Below, one piece after another: positions 1 to 9,088 of a stretch of DNA of 64,000 bases (positions are counted from its first letter, which is position 1; each line of letters starts with the position of its first letter). The notes under the pieces were generated by a model. It searched no databases and was not told the DNA's origin. It was given only the letters and a program-made list of their open reading frames with translations. The translations under genes were made by a program, and so were the position numbers. The stretch is from Paenibacillus oryzae (GTDB taxonomy: Bacteria > Bacillota > Bacilli > Paenibacillales > Paenibacillaceae): assembly GCF_001675045.1 (NCBI RefSeq), contig NZ_LYPA01000075.1:75219-139218 (forward strand), in the 5' to 3' direction.

Positions 1-1
1 T

Positions 2-85
2 TTCAACATTAACCCTATCATTCAAGGAAATCTGGGAACAACTGCGATCGGAAGAACTTTTCACATGGCGGCCCTCTTCGCTTAA
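2..85 (+). CDS. 3' end of an unrecognised gene cut by the left edge
   Basis: Frame 2 of the plus strand is open from the window edge to a TAA at 83-85 and reads as a plausible protein C-terminus (ending GRTFHMAALFA). It would converge with glgB, leaving about 15 bases between the two stops. I do not recognise the family from 27 residues. A competing reading is a minus-strand gene starting at a GTG near position 67 behind an AGAGGG-like ribosome site and running off the edge. Only sequence to the left can decide. Confidence 0.3.
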   Translation, partial: FNINPIIQGNLGTTAIGRTFHMAALFA

Positions 86-100
86 TTTTCTTTGTTCAAC

Positions 101-1990
101 TTATATAGTTAGCAGAATAAAGGTGAACGGGGGCAGATTAAGACAGATGCTTTGGTCCCGGCCGTGCCACGGTATATCCTCGGAAACAAAAGACTCCAAG
201 CCGTCTTCACAGCACCCGCCAAAGACGCTGTCATCGCTGTTTAGCACCGTTCTGTAGATGCCGGTCTCTGGAACTCCAACCCGGTAATTTGTGCAGGCCC
301 GGCGCGAAAAATTGGCGACAACAAGCGATGAGCTGGATAAACCTCGCCGGATAAAGGATATGATGGCATGTTCGGCATTATGAACATCGACCCATTCAAA
401 ACCTTCCGGCTCGGCGTCGCGTTCCCAAAGCGATGGCGTGTTGCGGTAAGCGGAGTTTAGCGCGGAAACGTATTCCCGCATGGACGTGTGGGACTTGTAT
501 TGAAGAACCATCCAGTCCAGCTGGTCTCCATCTTTCCATTCGTCAAACTGCCCCCATTCACCTCCCATAAAAAGTAATTTCTTCCCTGGATGGGAAATCC
601 AGTATCCGTAAAACAAACGCAGCTGATGAAATTTTTCCTCGTACGTACCGGGCATTTTGTTAAGAAGCGATCGCTTTCCGTGAACAACCTCGTCATGAGA
701 AAGCGGAAGAACGTAATTTTCGGAGAATGCATAACAAAGCGAGAAGGTGATGAGATGATGATGGTGCGGGCGCTGATCCGGCTCCAGCTCCATGTATCGG
801 AGCGAATCGTTCATCCAGCCCATGTTCCACTTGAAATTAAAGCCGAGACCTCCAAGATAGGTCGGCGAGGTTACGGCAGGCCATGCCGAGGAATCCTCAG
901 CCAGCATCAACGTATTGGGGTAATAATGAAACACCGTTTCATTCAGTTTTTTGAGGAAGGCTAGCGCGTCCATATTTTCTTTGCCGCCTAGCTTATTGTA
1001 TGTGAGTAAGTGCTGTGGTTTGTCCATGTGCAAATTCAACATATTGGCGACTGCATCCACCCGCAAGCCGTCAATGTGATAAACGTCCATCCAGAAAACC
1101 GCGTTGGAGATCAGAAAGCTGACAACCTCCAGGATGGAAAAGTCAAATGCCGTTGTCCCCCAGAGCGGGAGCTCGGCGAGGCCCGGCACCTTGCTTTCAA
1201 ACAAGGGTTCGCCGTCAAACAGCCTCAAGCCGTGACTATCCTTGCAGAAATGTCCCGGCACCCAGTCCAGAATAACGCCGATGTTATGGCGATGGCAGCT
1301 TTCAACCAGCTTTTTCAACTGGCGAGGCGTACCGTAACGGCTGGTCGGGCTATAAAATCCGGTAATCTGGTAACCCCAGGACTGGTCAAGCGGATGCTCC
1401 GCCAGCGGCATCAGCTCGATGTGGGTATATCCCATTTCGGCCGCATAAGGCACAAGCTCTGCAGCCAGCTCTTCATAGGTGTAGAAATATTCCTTGCCTT
1501 TGATTTTCCAGGAGCCCGCATGGACCTCGTAAATAAGGAGGGGGCTGGAATAAGGAGGGGATGAGGCTTTATGCTCCTGCCAAACGCCGTCGTCCCAGTC
1601 GTAGTCAAGGACATCAGCAACAATGGAGGCCGTTCCAGGACGGCGCTCGCTGTAGAAAGCGTAAGGATCGGACTTGACAAGGGTCTCTCCCTTCCTGGTC
1701 CGGAGCTCGTACTTGTAAAGCTCTCCTTCTCTTAAATGGGGAATGAATAAATGATGGACTCCGGTATTGCCGAAAGGGCTCATGACATGTTCGCCGCCAT
1801 TCCAGCCGTTGAAATCCCCAACAACGGAAACGGATGCCGCATGGGGCGCCCACACGGCAAAGCGAACGCCTTCCACGCCATCCTGCTTTTTCAGATGAGC
1901 TCCCATAAACCGGTAGCTGTGGTAGGATGAGCCCGTATTAAATAAATACAGCTCTTCCTCTGTTAAACCGTCCTTTATGCTGAGAGTCAT
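101..1990 (-). CDS. glgB: 1,4-alpha-glucan branching enzyme GlgB
   Basis: Cytoplasmic glycoside hydrolase family 13 enzyme that cuts alpha-1,4 glucan chains and re-attaches them as alpha-1,6 branches during glycogen synthesis. The 629-residue product has an N-terminal CBM48-type domain (about 20-120) and then the catalytic barrel. Visible active-site motifs are DGLRVDAV with the nucleophile Asp near residue 312, LAEDSSAW with the acid/base Glu near 365, and LPLSHDEVVHG with Asp near 433. The start was placed at 1990 because GGAGGTGAT lies 7 bases upstream; upstream GTG and ATG codons (2002, 1999) overlap that site. Length fits the family (about 630). No other glycogen gene is visible here; glgC/glgA could lie beyond the left edge, or the gene may stand alone. 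Confidence 0.96.
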   Translation of the reverse strand: MTLSIKDGLTEEELYLFNTGSSYHSYRFMGAHLKKQDGVEGVRFAVWAPHAASVSVVGDFNGWNGGEHVMSPFGNTGVHHLFIPHLREGELYKYELRTRKGETLVKSDPYAFYSERRPGTASIVADVLDYDWDDGVWQEHKASSPPYSSPLLIYEVHAGSWKIKGKEYFYTYEELAAELVPYAAEMGYTHIELMPLAEHPLDQSWGYQITGFYSPTSRYGTPRQLKKLVESCHRHNIGVILDWVPGHFCKDSHGLRLFDGEPLFESKVPGLAELPLWGTTAFDFSILEVVSFLISNAVFWMDVYHIDGLRVDAVANMLNLHMDKPQHLLTYNKLGGKENMDALAFLKKLNETVFHYYPNTLMLAEDSSAWPAVTSPTYLGGLGFNFKWNMGWMNDSLRYMELEPDQRPHHHHLITFSLCYAFSENYVLPLSHDEVVHGKRSLLNKMPGTYEEKFHQLRLFYGYWISHPGKKLLFMGGEWGQFDEWKDGDQLDWMVLQYKSHTSMREYVSALNSAYRNTPSLWERDAEPEGFEWVDVHNAEHAIISFIRRGLSSSSLVVANFSRRACTNYRVGVPETGIYRTVLNSDDSVFGGCCEDGLESFVSEDIPWHGRDQSICLNLPPFTFILLTI

Positions 1991-2026
1991 GCGCTGCATC
2001 ACCTCCCGGAGCCGTTAATTTCTTTT

Positions 2027-2032
2027 ATTATA
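2027..2032 (-). promoter_or_regulatory. Candidate -10 box for glgB
   Basis: The minus strand carries a perfect TATAAT about 37 bases upstream of the glgB start. No good -35 hexamer is found at 16-18 bases, so this is a tentative promoter only. Confidence 0.35.
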
Positions 2033-2116
2033 CATGCATCTTTGAAAAAGAAACAGCTTGTTTTCATTTTTTACACAAAAATGCGCGATTTCATGTTATG
2101 AAATATTACATGATAG

Positions 2117-2350
2117 CTATCGGGAGCCCTTCGCAACGGATACGCGGTGAATATAGTAATGTCTGGAGCAAAAGCCTTTTGACACAGCCTGGTCCTCGCA
2201 ATTGACCCAACTGCACTTTACCGTTTTTTTGATTCGACGAGGCCGCACTGTATTTGGATCGCCGTGCCTCAACATCCTTTGATGGTGCATTGCACAAAGC
2301 GATTTGGCTTTGACCGGCTTGTCACAGCCCGCAATTCCGCATGTTTCCAC
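2117..2350 (-). CDS. Small protein with two tandem zinc-finger-like motifs
   Basis: A 77-residue protein made almost entirely of two copies of C-x4-C-x9-C-x2-H: residues 4-22 (CGIAGC ... CAMH) and a second copy in the C-terminal half (CSWVNC ... CSRH). Each has the four ligands for one structural zinc ion, and the linker is rich in Arg and Lys, which suggests nucleic acid binding. Similar modules occur in phage and HNH-associated proteins, but I assign no function. The start is a GTG with AAGGGGG about 8 bases upstream. It lies 90 bases downstream of the helD-like gene on the same strand and could be the last gene of that transcript. Confidence 0.75.
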   Translation of the reverse strand: METCGIAGCDKPVKAKSLCAMHHQRMLRHGDPNTVRPRRIKKTVKCSWVNCEDQAVSKGFCSRHYYIHRVSVAKGSR

Positions 2351-2440
2351 TTTAAGTTCCCCCTTGTTTGTTCGGAAAAGCCGCAGGATGCGCCTTTTCC
2401 GGTATATTCAGTGTCAATTACGGCTTTCCCCATACAAGTT

Positions 2441-4780
2441 CTACGATAAAAACGGAGTTGGCTTGCCTGTCAAAAACAAATGCAGCTCATGCATGGCGCG
2501 TGTGCAGGCCGTATAAAACAACCTGCGCTCGCTTTCGCGACTGTAAACCTCGCTCCCCGCATTTGCGATTACAACCGCATCAAATTCTACGCCTTTGGCC
2601 AGATAGGCCGGAATCACAACCATTCCTTTTACAAAAGTCGAGGTTTCTTTCTGGATTAAGCGGATATCCGGCAGCAGCGCAAGCAATGCCTTATGTAGTT
2701 CCGCGCTTTCCCGGGCTGTCTTGCAGATGACGGCCAGCGACTCATAGCCTTCAGATCGCCAGGCTTGAAGCCTGACGCTCAGTTGCTCCGCGTGACGGTC
2801 CGCTTCAACATATTGAACGGCCGGCTCGGGCCCCGTGCGGTTAAAGGGGATGATCTCCTCGCCGTCCGGAACCATTTTTCTCGTAAAATCAACGATTTGT
2901 TTGGTTGAACGATAGCTTCGCTTCAATATGATTTTTTCGCATTCGTCTTGCGGAAACAATCCGGACGTTGCATCCCCGCTTTTTTCGCCCGTGCCGTGCA
3001 CAAATATGCTCTGGTTGAAGTCTCCAAGGACCGTCATGCTGCTTCGCGGAAAAATCCGTTTCAGGTAATGAAATTGAAAAGGTGAATAGTCCTGTGCCTC
3101 GTCAATGAAAAGATGCTTGACCATCGTATTAGTATGAAAGCCCTCCAGCTTTTCCTTCAAGTACAAATAGGGCGTTGCATCCTCATAGCTCATCAAGCCG
3201 GCATTCAGCTTTTCCAGGCTTCTGCTGCAAATTTGCGGCCACTCCGGCGGATAAGACGCGTTTGCTTCCGGGGCCCCAGGTGCGGCATGGGGTACGGCGC
3301 CTTTTTGGAATAACGCTTTATAAATATCCGGCATATCTACGAATTTAAGCAGTTTAACGCCGCGCCGCAGCTTTTTAAATCTTTTTTGCACAACCTGTGC
3401 AGCTAAAAACTGTCTTTCAGACTGGTAGTCATCGAAGGAGCCTCCGCTAAATTTGCCCTTTTCGCTAAGCTCCTCATAAGCACTGCCATAACTATGAGTA
3501 TCAAGCAGTTCAATGGCTTCGTCAACCCATTCTTTACTCTGCTCCTCTTTGGATATTCTGGATAATTCCTTGAGCAGCCAAACCGATAATTTTTGCAGCC
3601 GGATAGGAATCGTCATTCCAGGCTCCAGGGAATAGAACTGGCGCGAAATGGCCTTGGCTGCAATTATCGTTTTCCCGCGAAAGCGGATATCACGGAAAGA
3701 AAGGCCGGACACGCCAAGCTGCTGAACGTAGCGGTCGATTTCGTCCATAAATGATTTACCGGATTTATAAAGGATGCCTGCCCTTCTGATGTCCAGATCG
3801 GCATCCTGAGGCGCATTGAGCATTTCTTCAAGCCCGACAAAAGGGTCCTCAAGCTGGAACTGTTCACCAAGACGATGCTCCAGATATTGCTGATAGGTGG
3901 TTTGCGTCATGTTTTGCTCCCCTAGCTCCGGCAAAACGCTGGATACATAGCTGTTAAACATCGGATTGGGGGAAAACAGCACAATCTGCTCCGCGCTAAG
4001 CTGGCCGCGATAACGATATAGCAAATAGGCTACACGCTGCAAGGCGGCCGATGTTTTGCCGCTGCCCGCAGCGCCCTGCACAACAAGCAGCTTAGCTTTT
4101 TCATTGCGGATAATGGCATTTTGCTCGCTTTGGATCGTTGCGACAATGCTTTTCATCGCGGCGTCGGAGCCTTTGCCAAGCACCTCTTGCAGCAATTCGT
4201 CGCCAATCGTCATGCCCGTATCAAACATACTTTTAATTTTACCGTTGCGAATCATATATTGACGCTTAAGCGTCATCTCGCCTCTTATTTCTCCGGCAGG
4301 CGTTTGGTAGGACACGCGTCCAGGGCCGTAATCATAATAAAGGCTGGAAACCGGGGCGCGCCAATCATAAATCAAATATTCCTCCCCGGAGTCATCCAGC
4401 AGGGAGCCAACGCCAAGGTAGATGGCATCCGGCTTAGCGTCCTTCGCTCCTTCTTCAACGATGTCGATACGGCCGAAATAAGGATTTTGCTCCAGCTTAA
4501 CAAGCGTTTTTAATTCGCGCTCGGTATGCCTGTGGCTGCGCTCCCGTTCCGACAGCAGCTCTGCCTGCTGCTTCAGACTCGCATGCGTTTCAGCCGACTC
4601 CGAGGAATCCTCAAAATTAACGGTCACATCATCCCAGAAATTACGGCGGATATCAACAATTTCACCCCGAATGCCGCTAGTTTTGGCGGACAGCTGTTCG
4701 ATCCGATTTCCAATCAGCCCCACAAGGCCGTTAACCCGTTCCTGCTCCTCCTGCAGACCGTCATTATTGGTAGTGTACAT
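2441..4780 (-). CDS. helD: HelD-like superfamily 1 helicase (RNA polymerase recycling type)
   Basis: UvrD/Rep-like ATPase of the HelD group, which in Bacillus binds stalled or post-termination RNA polymerase and helps release it from nucleic acid. The 779-residue product has the family's N-terminal coiled-coil arm (about 1-110), a YLIYDWRAPVSSLYYD block, Walker A (VVQGAAGSGKTSAALQ, about 235-250), Walker B/DEAQ-type motif (HLFIDEAQDYSPFQF, near 555) and late motifs including LKRSYRST and a C-terminal FYTACTRA block. The start at 4780 follows GGGAGG by 6 bases and overlaps the end of the upstream hydrolase gene by 17 bases, so co-translation is likely. The family also includes less studied helicase IV-like members; an RNA polymerase role is inferred by family. 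Confidence 0.9.
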   Translation of the reverse strand: MYTTNNDGLQEEQERVNGLVGLIGNRIEQLSAKTSGIRGEIVDIRRNFWDDVTVNFEDSSESAETHASLKQQAELLSERERSHRHTERELKTLVKLEQNPYFGRIDIVEEGAKDAKPDAIYLGVGSLLDDSGEEYLIYDWRAPVSSLYYDYGPGRVSYQTPAGEIRGEMTLKRQYMIRNGKIKSMFDTGMTIGDELLQEVLGKGSDAAMKSIVATIQSEQNAIIRNEKAKLLVVQGAAGSGKTSAALQRVAYLLYRYRGQLSAEQIVLFSPNPMFNSYVSSVLPELGEQNMTQTTYQQYLEHRLGEQFQLEDPFVGLEEMLNAPQDADLDIRRAGILYKSGKSFMDEIDRYVQQLGVSGLSFRDIRFRGKTIIAAKAISRQFYSLEPGMTIPIRLQKLSVWLLKELSRISKEEQSKEWVDEAIELLDTHSYGSAYEELSEKGKFSGGSFDDYQSERQFLAAQVVQKRFKKLRRGVKLLKFVDMPDIYKALFQKGAVPHAAPGAPEANASYPPEWPQICSRSLEKLNAGLMSYEDATPYLYLKEKLEGFHTNTMVKHLFIDEAQDYSPFQFHYLKRIFPRSSMTVLGDFNQSIFVHGTGEKSGDATSGLFPQDECEKIILKRSYRSTKQIVDFTRKMVPDGEEIIPFNRTGPEPAVQYVEADRHAEQLSVRLQAWRSEGYESLAVICKTARESAELHKALLALLPDIRLIQKETSTFVKGMVVIPAYLAKGVEFDAVVIANAGSEVYSRESERRLFYTACTRAMHELHLFLTGKPTPFLS

Positions 4781-7247
4781 AAGAGCCTCCCTCAGGCAAA
4801 AATCCGATTTCATCTATTCTTATTTTTCCAGGACCGTTCAAAAAGCGGAAAGTGATGGATTTAATGTCCGAAGGACTAAACGCAGAGTCCTCCTGTCCCT
4901 CTCCTTTGGCGCCGTCAAACAAATGGATAGGAGCTACAACCGTCCTGAGCACTTCCTCAACCGGCTTTCCGTATTTACTATTTTTTATTGTTCCTTCCAG
5001 CCATCCAATCGACATAAACGATGTGTAGGAAGGTGGTTCAATCGGCGCTATATCGTCCAGAAGCAGCGTCAGCTCCTCGCCGGTACGCTCCGTCAGCACA
5101 ACTTCAACCACCGGCAGCGGAGGAAGAGTTTCCCCGCTGCCGCCAATAACCGGAGCTGTTCCGGCGACCGCATCTCCGCCTGCGTCTGTGCCGGAATCGG
5201 CATTTGCAGCCGTATCTGGAGCAACGCCAGCATCCGCCTGTGCCTCAGATTTCGACGAGTCCGCAGCCCGGCCTTCTGGCGCTTTATCGTCATCTGAGGA
5301 TTTCTTTGTTCCGTTGCTCCCATTTTCTTCAAGCACGGGAGCAATCAGGTCCCATTCCAGATTGGATACGGCAAAAACCAGGCTGCCTCCATCCAGCTGC
5401 TCCAGATGGCTTTCAGCCTCCTTAGATAATTGAATTTCAAAGGATGCTCCCGGCTCCTCCCATTCCAGCACCAATCCGGTTTTTCCCTTCACTTTGCCAT
5501 CCCGGTCCCGCATGCTTTCGTCATCGATTACCGTCATGTCCTGAACCGCCGTTGCTTCAACCAACGGGGCAGGCTTCTGGAAGCGGGTCACCTCCACAAA
5601 ATCGGCGCCTTCGTACCTGCTCAAATAACGGGTAGCATCCGGCAGCCATTGATCGCCGCTCCGGTAATCCTGAAACAGACCCATATATCTTTTTTCGTCC
5701 TTCAGCGTCGCTTCAAGAAAGGCAGCGACATACACCTGAGCGATTTTTTGCTGCTCGTTCTGCGGCAGCAGGTCCTTGTTATTCAGAAACAACCCGCCGG
5801 GTAACCGCTCATCCAATCGTCCCCAGCTTGTATTAAATTGGCTGTGATTGGCATTTTCAATATACACTGACGCTTTGAAACGCTCTTTGCTGCCGGTGAA
5901 GGTCACCCGATTATATTGCCGGTCTCCATAAAAATTATTAACGTCGGCATCCTTGGCGCCCTGAATGGTCAAATAATTAATATCCCTCAATTCTGCATAG
6001 TCGTCATCAACCGCCCGATCCACCGGCGCGATTGCTACAACGGTTGATAGCTCCATCTCCTCCAGCCCTTGCAATTCCTGATCCTCGTCAAACCAGCGCG
6101 CCCAATCTGCCGCCATAGCCGCCGCCTGCCCGCCGCGCGAATGTCCAATCAGCGCCACGCGGCTCCAATCCACAGAGCCGGAAAAAGCAGTAGCTCCTGA
6201 TTCGTCAAGATTTTTAATAACCTGCAAATGCTTCAGCAGAAGCCATGCCCGAACCTTCATATCATTCTTGGGGATGCCCGACCATACGGAAAAATTTAGA
6301 AAATTGGCATCAACGGACACTGCAATCATTCCTTTGCTGGCCAGCAGCTCTCCCAAATAACCGTATCCATCGTCTGAAAAGTCTTCCATCAGATGGTTGC
6401 CGTGAACAATAAGAGCAAGCGGAAACTCCCCTTCCCCGGCAGGCATCCAGACTCTGCCGTTAAGAGGCAGCTCATTTTGATGAAATCCCCAAAATAGGGA
6501 CCGCAGCCAAGGCCATTCCTCTATGTACGATGATGCATCGACCGATGCGGTCTCATAGGTGATGTCTGTACCAAACAATGCCCGATGACGGTCAGAGCCG
6601 CTGCCATATGAAAAAAACTCGACGTTGTATTTTCCAGGCAAAGAAGGATCTTCTGCATCCAGAGCTATCGCTTCCAGAATAGCCTCCTTGGCTGTACGCT
6701 CAGGCCATTCCACAGGCCCCGTCCAGAGAAACGCGTTTAGCAGCAGCATCGCAAGCATAACCGTCACTCCGGCAATTCCCAGCTTCACCCAGGACTTTAA
6801 TCCGCTTTTTGCCAATATACCCAGCAGACTGCCGGCGGCAAGGCCCAGGACGGTGTAAGAAAGGCTCAGCAGCAGACTTACCTTCCAGCCAAATTCGGCA
6901 TAATGGAGCATAACATACGTTTCCGATTCTACCAATACAAACAAGGAGAAAAGTCTTCTAGGCAATGGCAAATAGAAAAATGAAAATAGTACTGTCAACA
7001 CATAGCAAGCAACCGCCCCAAGCACGACCGCTATCGATAAAAAGATTGCCTGATCCAAAACCGCTCCAAGCCCGGTAGGTATCCCGGAAATTTGCAGGGA
7101 CATGGCAACCGCTCCAAAAAGCGCGACGCTGAACGCTGCGCATCTGGAGATAAATCCCTCCCTGTCGTGCCGTTTGTTGAACCGCTCCTTCACCCATTCC
7201 ATCATAAGCCGCCAAGGAGCCTTGCGATTGTCCAATCCTTCAGTCAT
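4764..7247 (-). CDS. Membrane-anchored alpha/beta hydrolase, large
   Basis: An 827-residue protein with about five hydrophobic segments in the first 190 residues, followed by an alpha/beta hydrolase domain. Visible hydrolase features are LALIVHGNH (oxyanion-side strand), the nucleophile elbow ALIGHSRGGQAAA near residue 365, and IENANHSQFN carrying the probable catalytic His. A long C-terminal part (about 550-827) has beta-rich stretches split by an Asp/Ala/Gly/Ser-rich linker, so it probably sits outside the membrane; substrate unknown. The start overlaps the ABC gene stop as ATGA (7247), preferred over a start 24 bases upstream. The C-terminus overlaps helD. Similarity to lipases or dienelactone hydrolases is only at fold level. 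Confidence 0.8.
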   Translation of the reverse strand: MTEGLDNRKAPWRLMMEWVKERFNKRHDREGFISRCAAFSVALFGAVAMSLQISGIPTGLGAVLDQAIFLSIAVVLGAVACYVLTVLFSFFYLPLPRRLFSLFVLVESETYVMLHYAEFGWKVSLLLSLSYTVLGLAAGSLLGILAKSGLKSWVKLGIAGVTVMLAMLLLNAFLWTGPVEWPERTAKEAILEAIALDAEDPSLPGKYNVEFFSYGSGSDRHRALFGTDITYETASVDASSYIEEWPWLRSLFWGFHQNELPLNGRVWMPAGEGEFPLALIVHGNHLMEDFSDDGYGYLGELLASKGMIAVSVDANFLNFSVWSGIPKNDMKVRAWLLLKHLQVIKNLDESGATAFSGSVDWSRVALIGHSRGGQAAAMAADWARWFDEDQELQGLEEMELSTVVAIAPVDRAVDDDYAELRDINYLTIQGAKDADVNNFYGDRQYNRVTFTGSKERFKASVYIENANHSQFNTSWGRLDERLPGGLFLNNKDLLPQNEQQKIAQVYVAAFLEATLKDEKRYMGLFQDYRSGDQWLPDATRYLSRYEGADFVEVTRFQKPAPLVEATAVQDMTVIDDESMRDRDGKVKGKTGLVLEWEEPGASFEIQLSKEAESHLEQLDGGSLVFAVSNLEWDLIAPVLEENGSNGTKKSSDDDKAPEGRAADSSKSEAQADAGVAPDTAANADSGTDAGGDAVAGTAPVIGGSGETLPPLPVVEVVLTERTGEELTLLLDDIAPIEPPSYTSFMSIGWLEGTIKNSKYGKPVEEVLRTVVAPIHLFDGAKGEGQEDSAFSPSDIKSITFRFLNGPGKIRIDEIGFLPEGGSYVHYQ

Positions 7248-8026
7248 GATTGCAATCCGATTGTCGGCCAATATCGACCGTTCCTTGTTTCTATAGTTAC
7301 CGGAACATCAAAAAAAGAGCTCATCTGAGAGGATGTTAAAACGTTCGCTGTTTCTCCCGCAGCATAAACCCCGCCATCCTTGAGCAGCAGCGTATGGGTA
7401 AAAATCGGCATAATCTCTTCAACATGATGAGTTACGTAAATAATCGTAGGCGCATCCTTTTCCCCTGCAATTGTTCCGATCATCGTCAGCAGCTGCTCTC
7501 TCGCAAACAAATCCAGTCCCGTCCCAGGCTCATCCAGTATAAGAAGGGAAGGGTTGCCCATAAGAGCTCTTGCGATAAGAATACGCTGGCGCTGTCCCTG
7601 TGATAACGTTTCATACGTTCGATCCTTAAGGGCAGAGCAGCCGAGCCGGTCCATCAACTCTTCAGCCCGCTCCAGATCCTGGGGCAAAATTTCATCGTAT
7701 ACGCCAATTGTTGAATGTTTGCCGCTCAAAACCGTTTTTATCGCAACTTCGCTTCCATACAGCCGTTGCTGCAGCGAGGTGCTAACCCAGCCTATCCGTT
7801 TTCTAAGCTCACGCAAATCATATTCACCGAACCGGTGGCCCAGCACGCTGACAGAACCCGATGTAGGCCATATGTATCCGTTAATCATATTGAGCAGCGT
7901 TGTTTTGCCTGAGCCATTAAGACCAAGCAGACACCAATGCTCGCCCGCCTTGACCTGCCAGCTGACCTTATCCAAAATCGTACTGCTTCCCCGCTCCCAT
8001 GTTACATCCGCAATATCAACAATCAT
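7244..8026 (-). CDS. ABC transporter ATP-binding protein, YlmA-like
   Basis: Stand-alone ABC ATPase of 260 residues. Walker A is GLNGSGKTT (about 35-43), the Q-loop region follows near 80-90, the signature is LSQGQRQR, Walker B is LLILDEPGTGLD and the H-loop is VTHHVEE. It resembles the single-domain proteins annotated as YlmA in Bacillus. No permease gene is adjacent; the next gene downstream is a membrane hydrolase joined by an ATGA overlap, which could be a functional partner or just an operon neighbour. AGGAGGAACAG precedes the ATG. The substrate, if it is a transporter at all, cannot be read from the sequence. Confidence 0.88.
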   Translation of the reverse strand: MIVDIADVTWERGSSTILDKVSWQVKAGEHWCLLGLNGSGKTTLLNMINGYIWPTSGSVSVLGHRFGEYDLRELRKRIGWVSTSLQQRLYGSEVAIKTVLSGKHSTIGVYDEILPQDLERAEELMDRLGCSALKDRTYETLSQGQRQRILIARALMGNPSLLILDEPGTGLDLFAREQLLTMIGTIAGEKDAPTIIYVTHHVEEIMPIFTHTLLLKDGGVYAAGETANVLTSSQMSSFFDVPVTIETRNGRYWPTIGLQS

Positions 8027-8154
8027 ATCTGTTCCTCCTGCCTATGCAACTAGAATATACATGTCAGCGCCCTATCCCATCTTGATAATGTGAGCACTCG
8101 CTTCAATTTCCATGAATCTTCCAATCATTTTATCATACTTTTTAGCAGACAACC

Positions 8155-8197
8155 TTAAAAAAGCAGGCTCTCCCATTGGAGAGAACCCGCTTTTTTT
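8155..8197 (-). terminator. Rho-independent terminator, possibly bidirectional
   Basis: A hairpin with arms near GGCTCTCC and GGAGAG around a CATT loop, flanked by A-runs on the left and T-runs on the right. On the minus strand it lies downstream of the His-rich membrane protein gene (stop at 8238) and ends in a T-run; the plus-strand T-run also makes it a plausible bidirectional stop. Confidence 0.8.
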
Positions 8198-8237
8198 GCA
8201 AATTTGTCAAAAGCACCAGCAAAGGCCCTGGTTTCCG

Positions 8238-8813
8238 CTACATCGCAAATAATGGAGCGGCGATCATCCGGATGACGATTGCAACAAGGCCAAGCGCAAT
8301 ACTCCAGCCTCCAAGTCCCTTCGCTCCTTGGCGGTATGCAATAAATCCCAGAACGACTGAGGTAATTCCCATTAGCATAGGCCAGATAAGCCAGGATGCG
8401 ATGGCAAAGACCAAGGCTACCCAGCCCACGGCGGAGCCGGAAGCGGTGCGATCTTCCTCTACTTCAGACGAATGCTTTCGCACGCCTTCATCTTTGCCGG
8501 TTACCGGCATGCCGTAGGCAAAGTCCGCGCCAATCTCCTCGTTGAACGCTGCCATTCCACCCGGAATGACGCTTCCTCCTCCGGTGCGCTCCATCACATC
8601 GGCGCCATAGCTTCCGCCATCCACATGGCTTTCCACTGCAGCCTCCTCATGACGCTCTGCCATGTCGCTGGAAGCATGAAAGTCGCCTTCGCGAGACATT
8701 CTTCCTTGTACGTCATGACTTTCCGAATGATGGTTTCCCTGCAAGGCGTGGTAATGATGATCCCTGTCTTTTTTATGACGATGTTTGTTGCCTGAATTTT
8801 CATGACCGTTCAT
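8238..8813 (-). CDS. His-rich N-terminus plus two-helix membrane protein
   Basis: 191 residues. The first 60 residues are very rich in His, Asp, Glu and Ser (many H-x-H and HH pairs), the middle is acidic and glycine-rich, and the last 65 contain two transmembrane helices separated by a short YRQGAKGLGGW turn, which resembles DUF4190-type membrane proteins. Metal binding by the His-rich part is an inference. It lies 6 bases downstream of the DUF1540 gene on the same strand and is followed by a terminator, so the two form a small operon. Function unknown. Confidence 0.7.
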   Translation of the reverse strand: MNGHENSGNKHRHKKDRDHHYHALQGNHHSESHDVQGRMSREGDFHASSDMAERHEEAAVESHVDGGSYGADVMERTGGGSVIPGGMAAFNEEIGADFAYGMPVTGKDEGVRKHSSEVEEDRTASGSAVGWVALVFAIASWLIWPMLMGITSVVLGFIAYRQGAKGLGGWSIALGLVAIVIRMIAAPLFAM

Positions 8814-8819
8814 GTTTCC

Positions 8820-9035
8820 TCAATCCTCCTTTGGTTTAAAGGTGTTGCAGCAGGTAGCGGCAGACTCCTTGGCCAAATCCTCATGGGGCAAACCTAAACG
8901 ATCACTGGCAAATTCTTCATGGAAGGACGGCGATGAATGTTGATCGATATCAATAGCAATGGCTTTTGCAACGCACTGATTGCCTTCTTCCCAGAACGTG
9001 CAGTTTGCAACGCTGCAGGAAACGCCCTTTGGCAT
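8820..9035 (-). CDS. DUF1540 cysteine-rich small protein
   Basis: 71-residue protein matching the DUF1540 pattern: VSCSVANCTFWEEGNQCVA near the start and a CC pair in AATCCNTFKPK near the end. These proteins are small, cysteine-rich and probably bind metal; they are common in spore formers, with no firm function known to me. The start at 9035 is fixed by GGAGGTGAT 5 bases upstream; the longer open frame upstream has no such site. Likely co-transcribed with the His-rich membrane protein that follows 6 bases downstream. Confidence 0.85.
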   Translation of the reverse strand: MPKGVSCSVANCTFWEEGNQCVAKAIAIDIDQHSSPSFHEEFASDRLGLPHEDLAKESAATCCNTFKPKED

Positions 9036-9088
9036 AAAAATCACCTCCGCTAAGGAGTTTCCCTCAAGCGGAGGCAATTCATTCTGCC

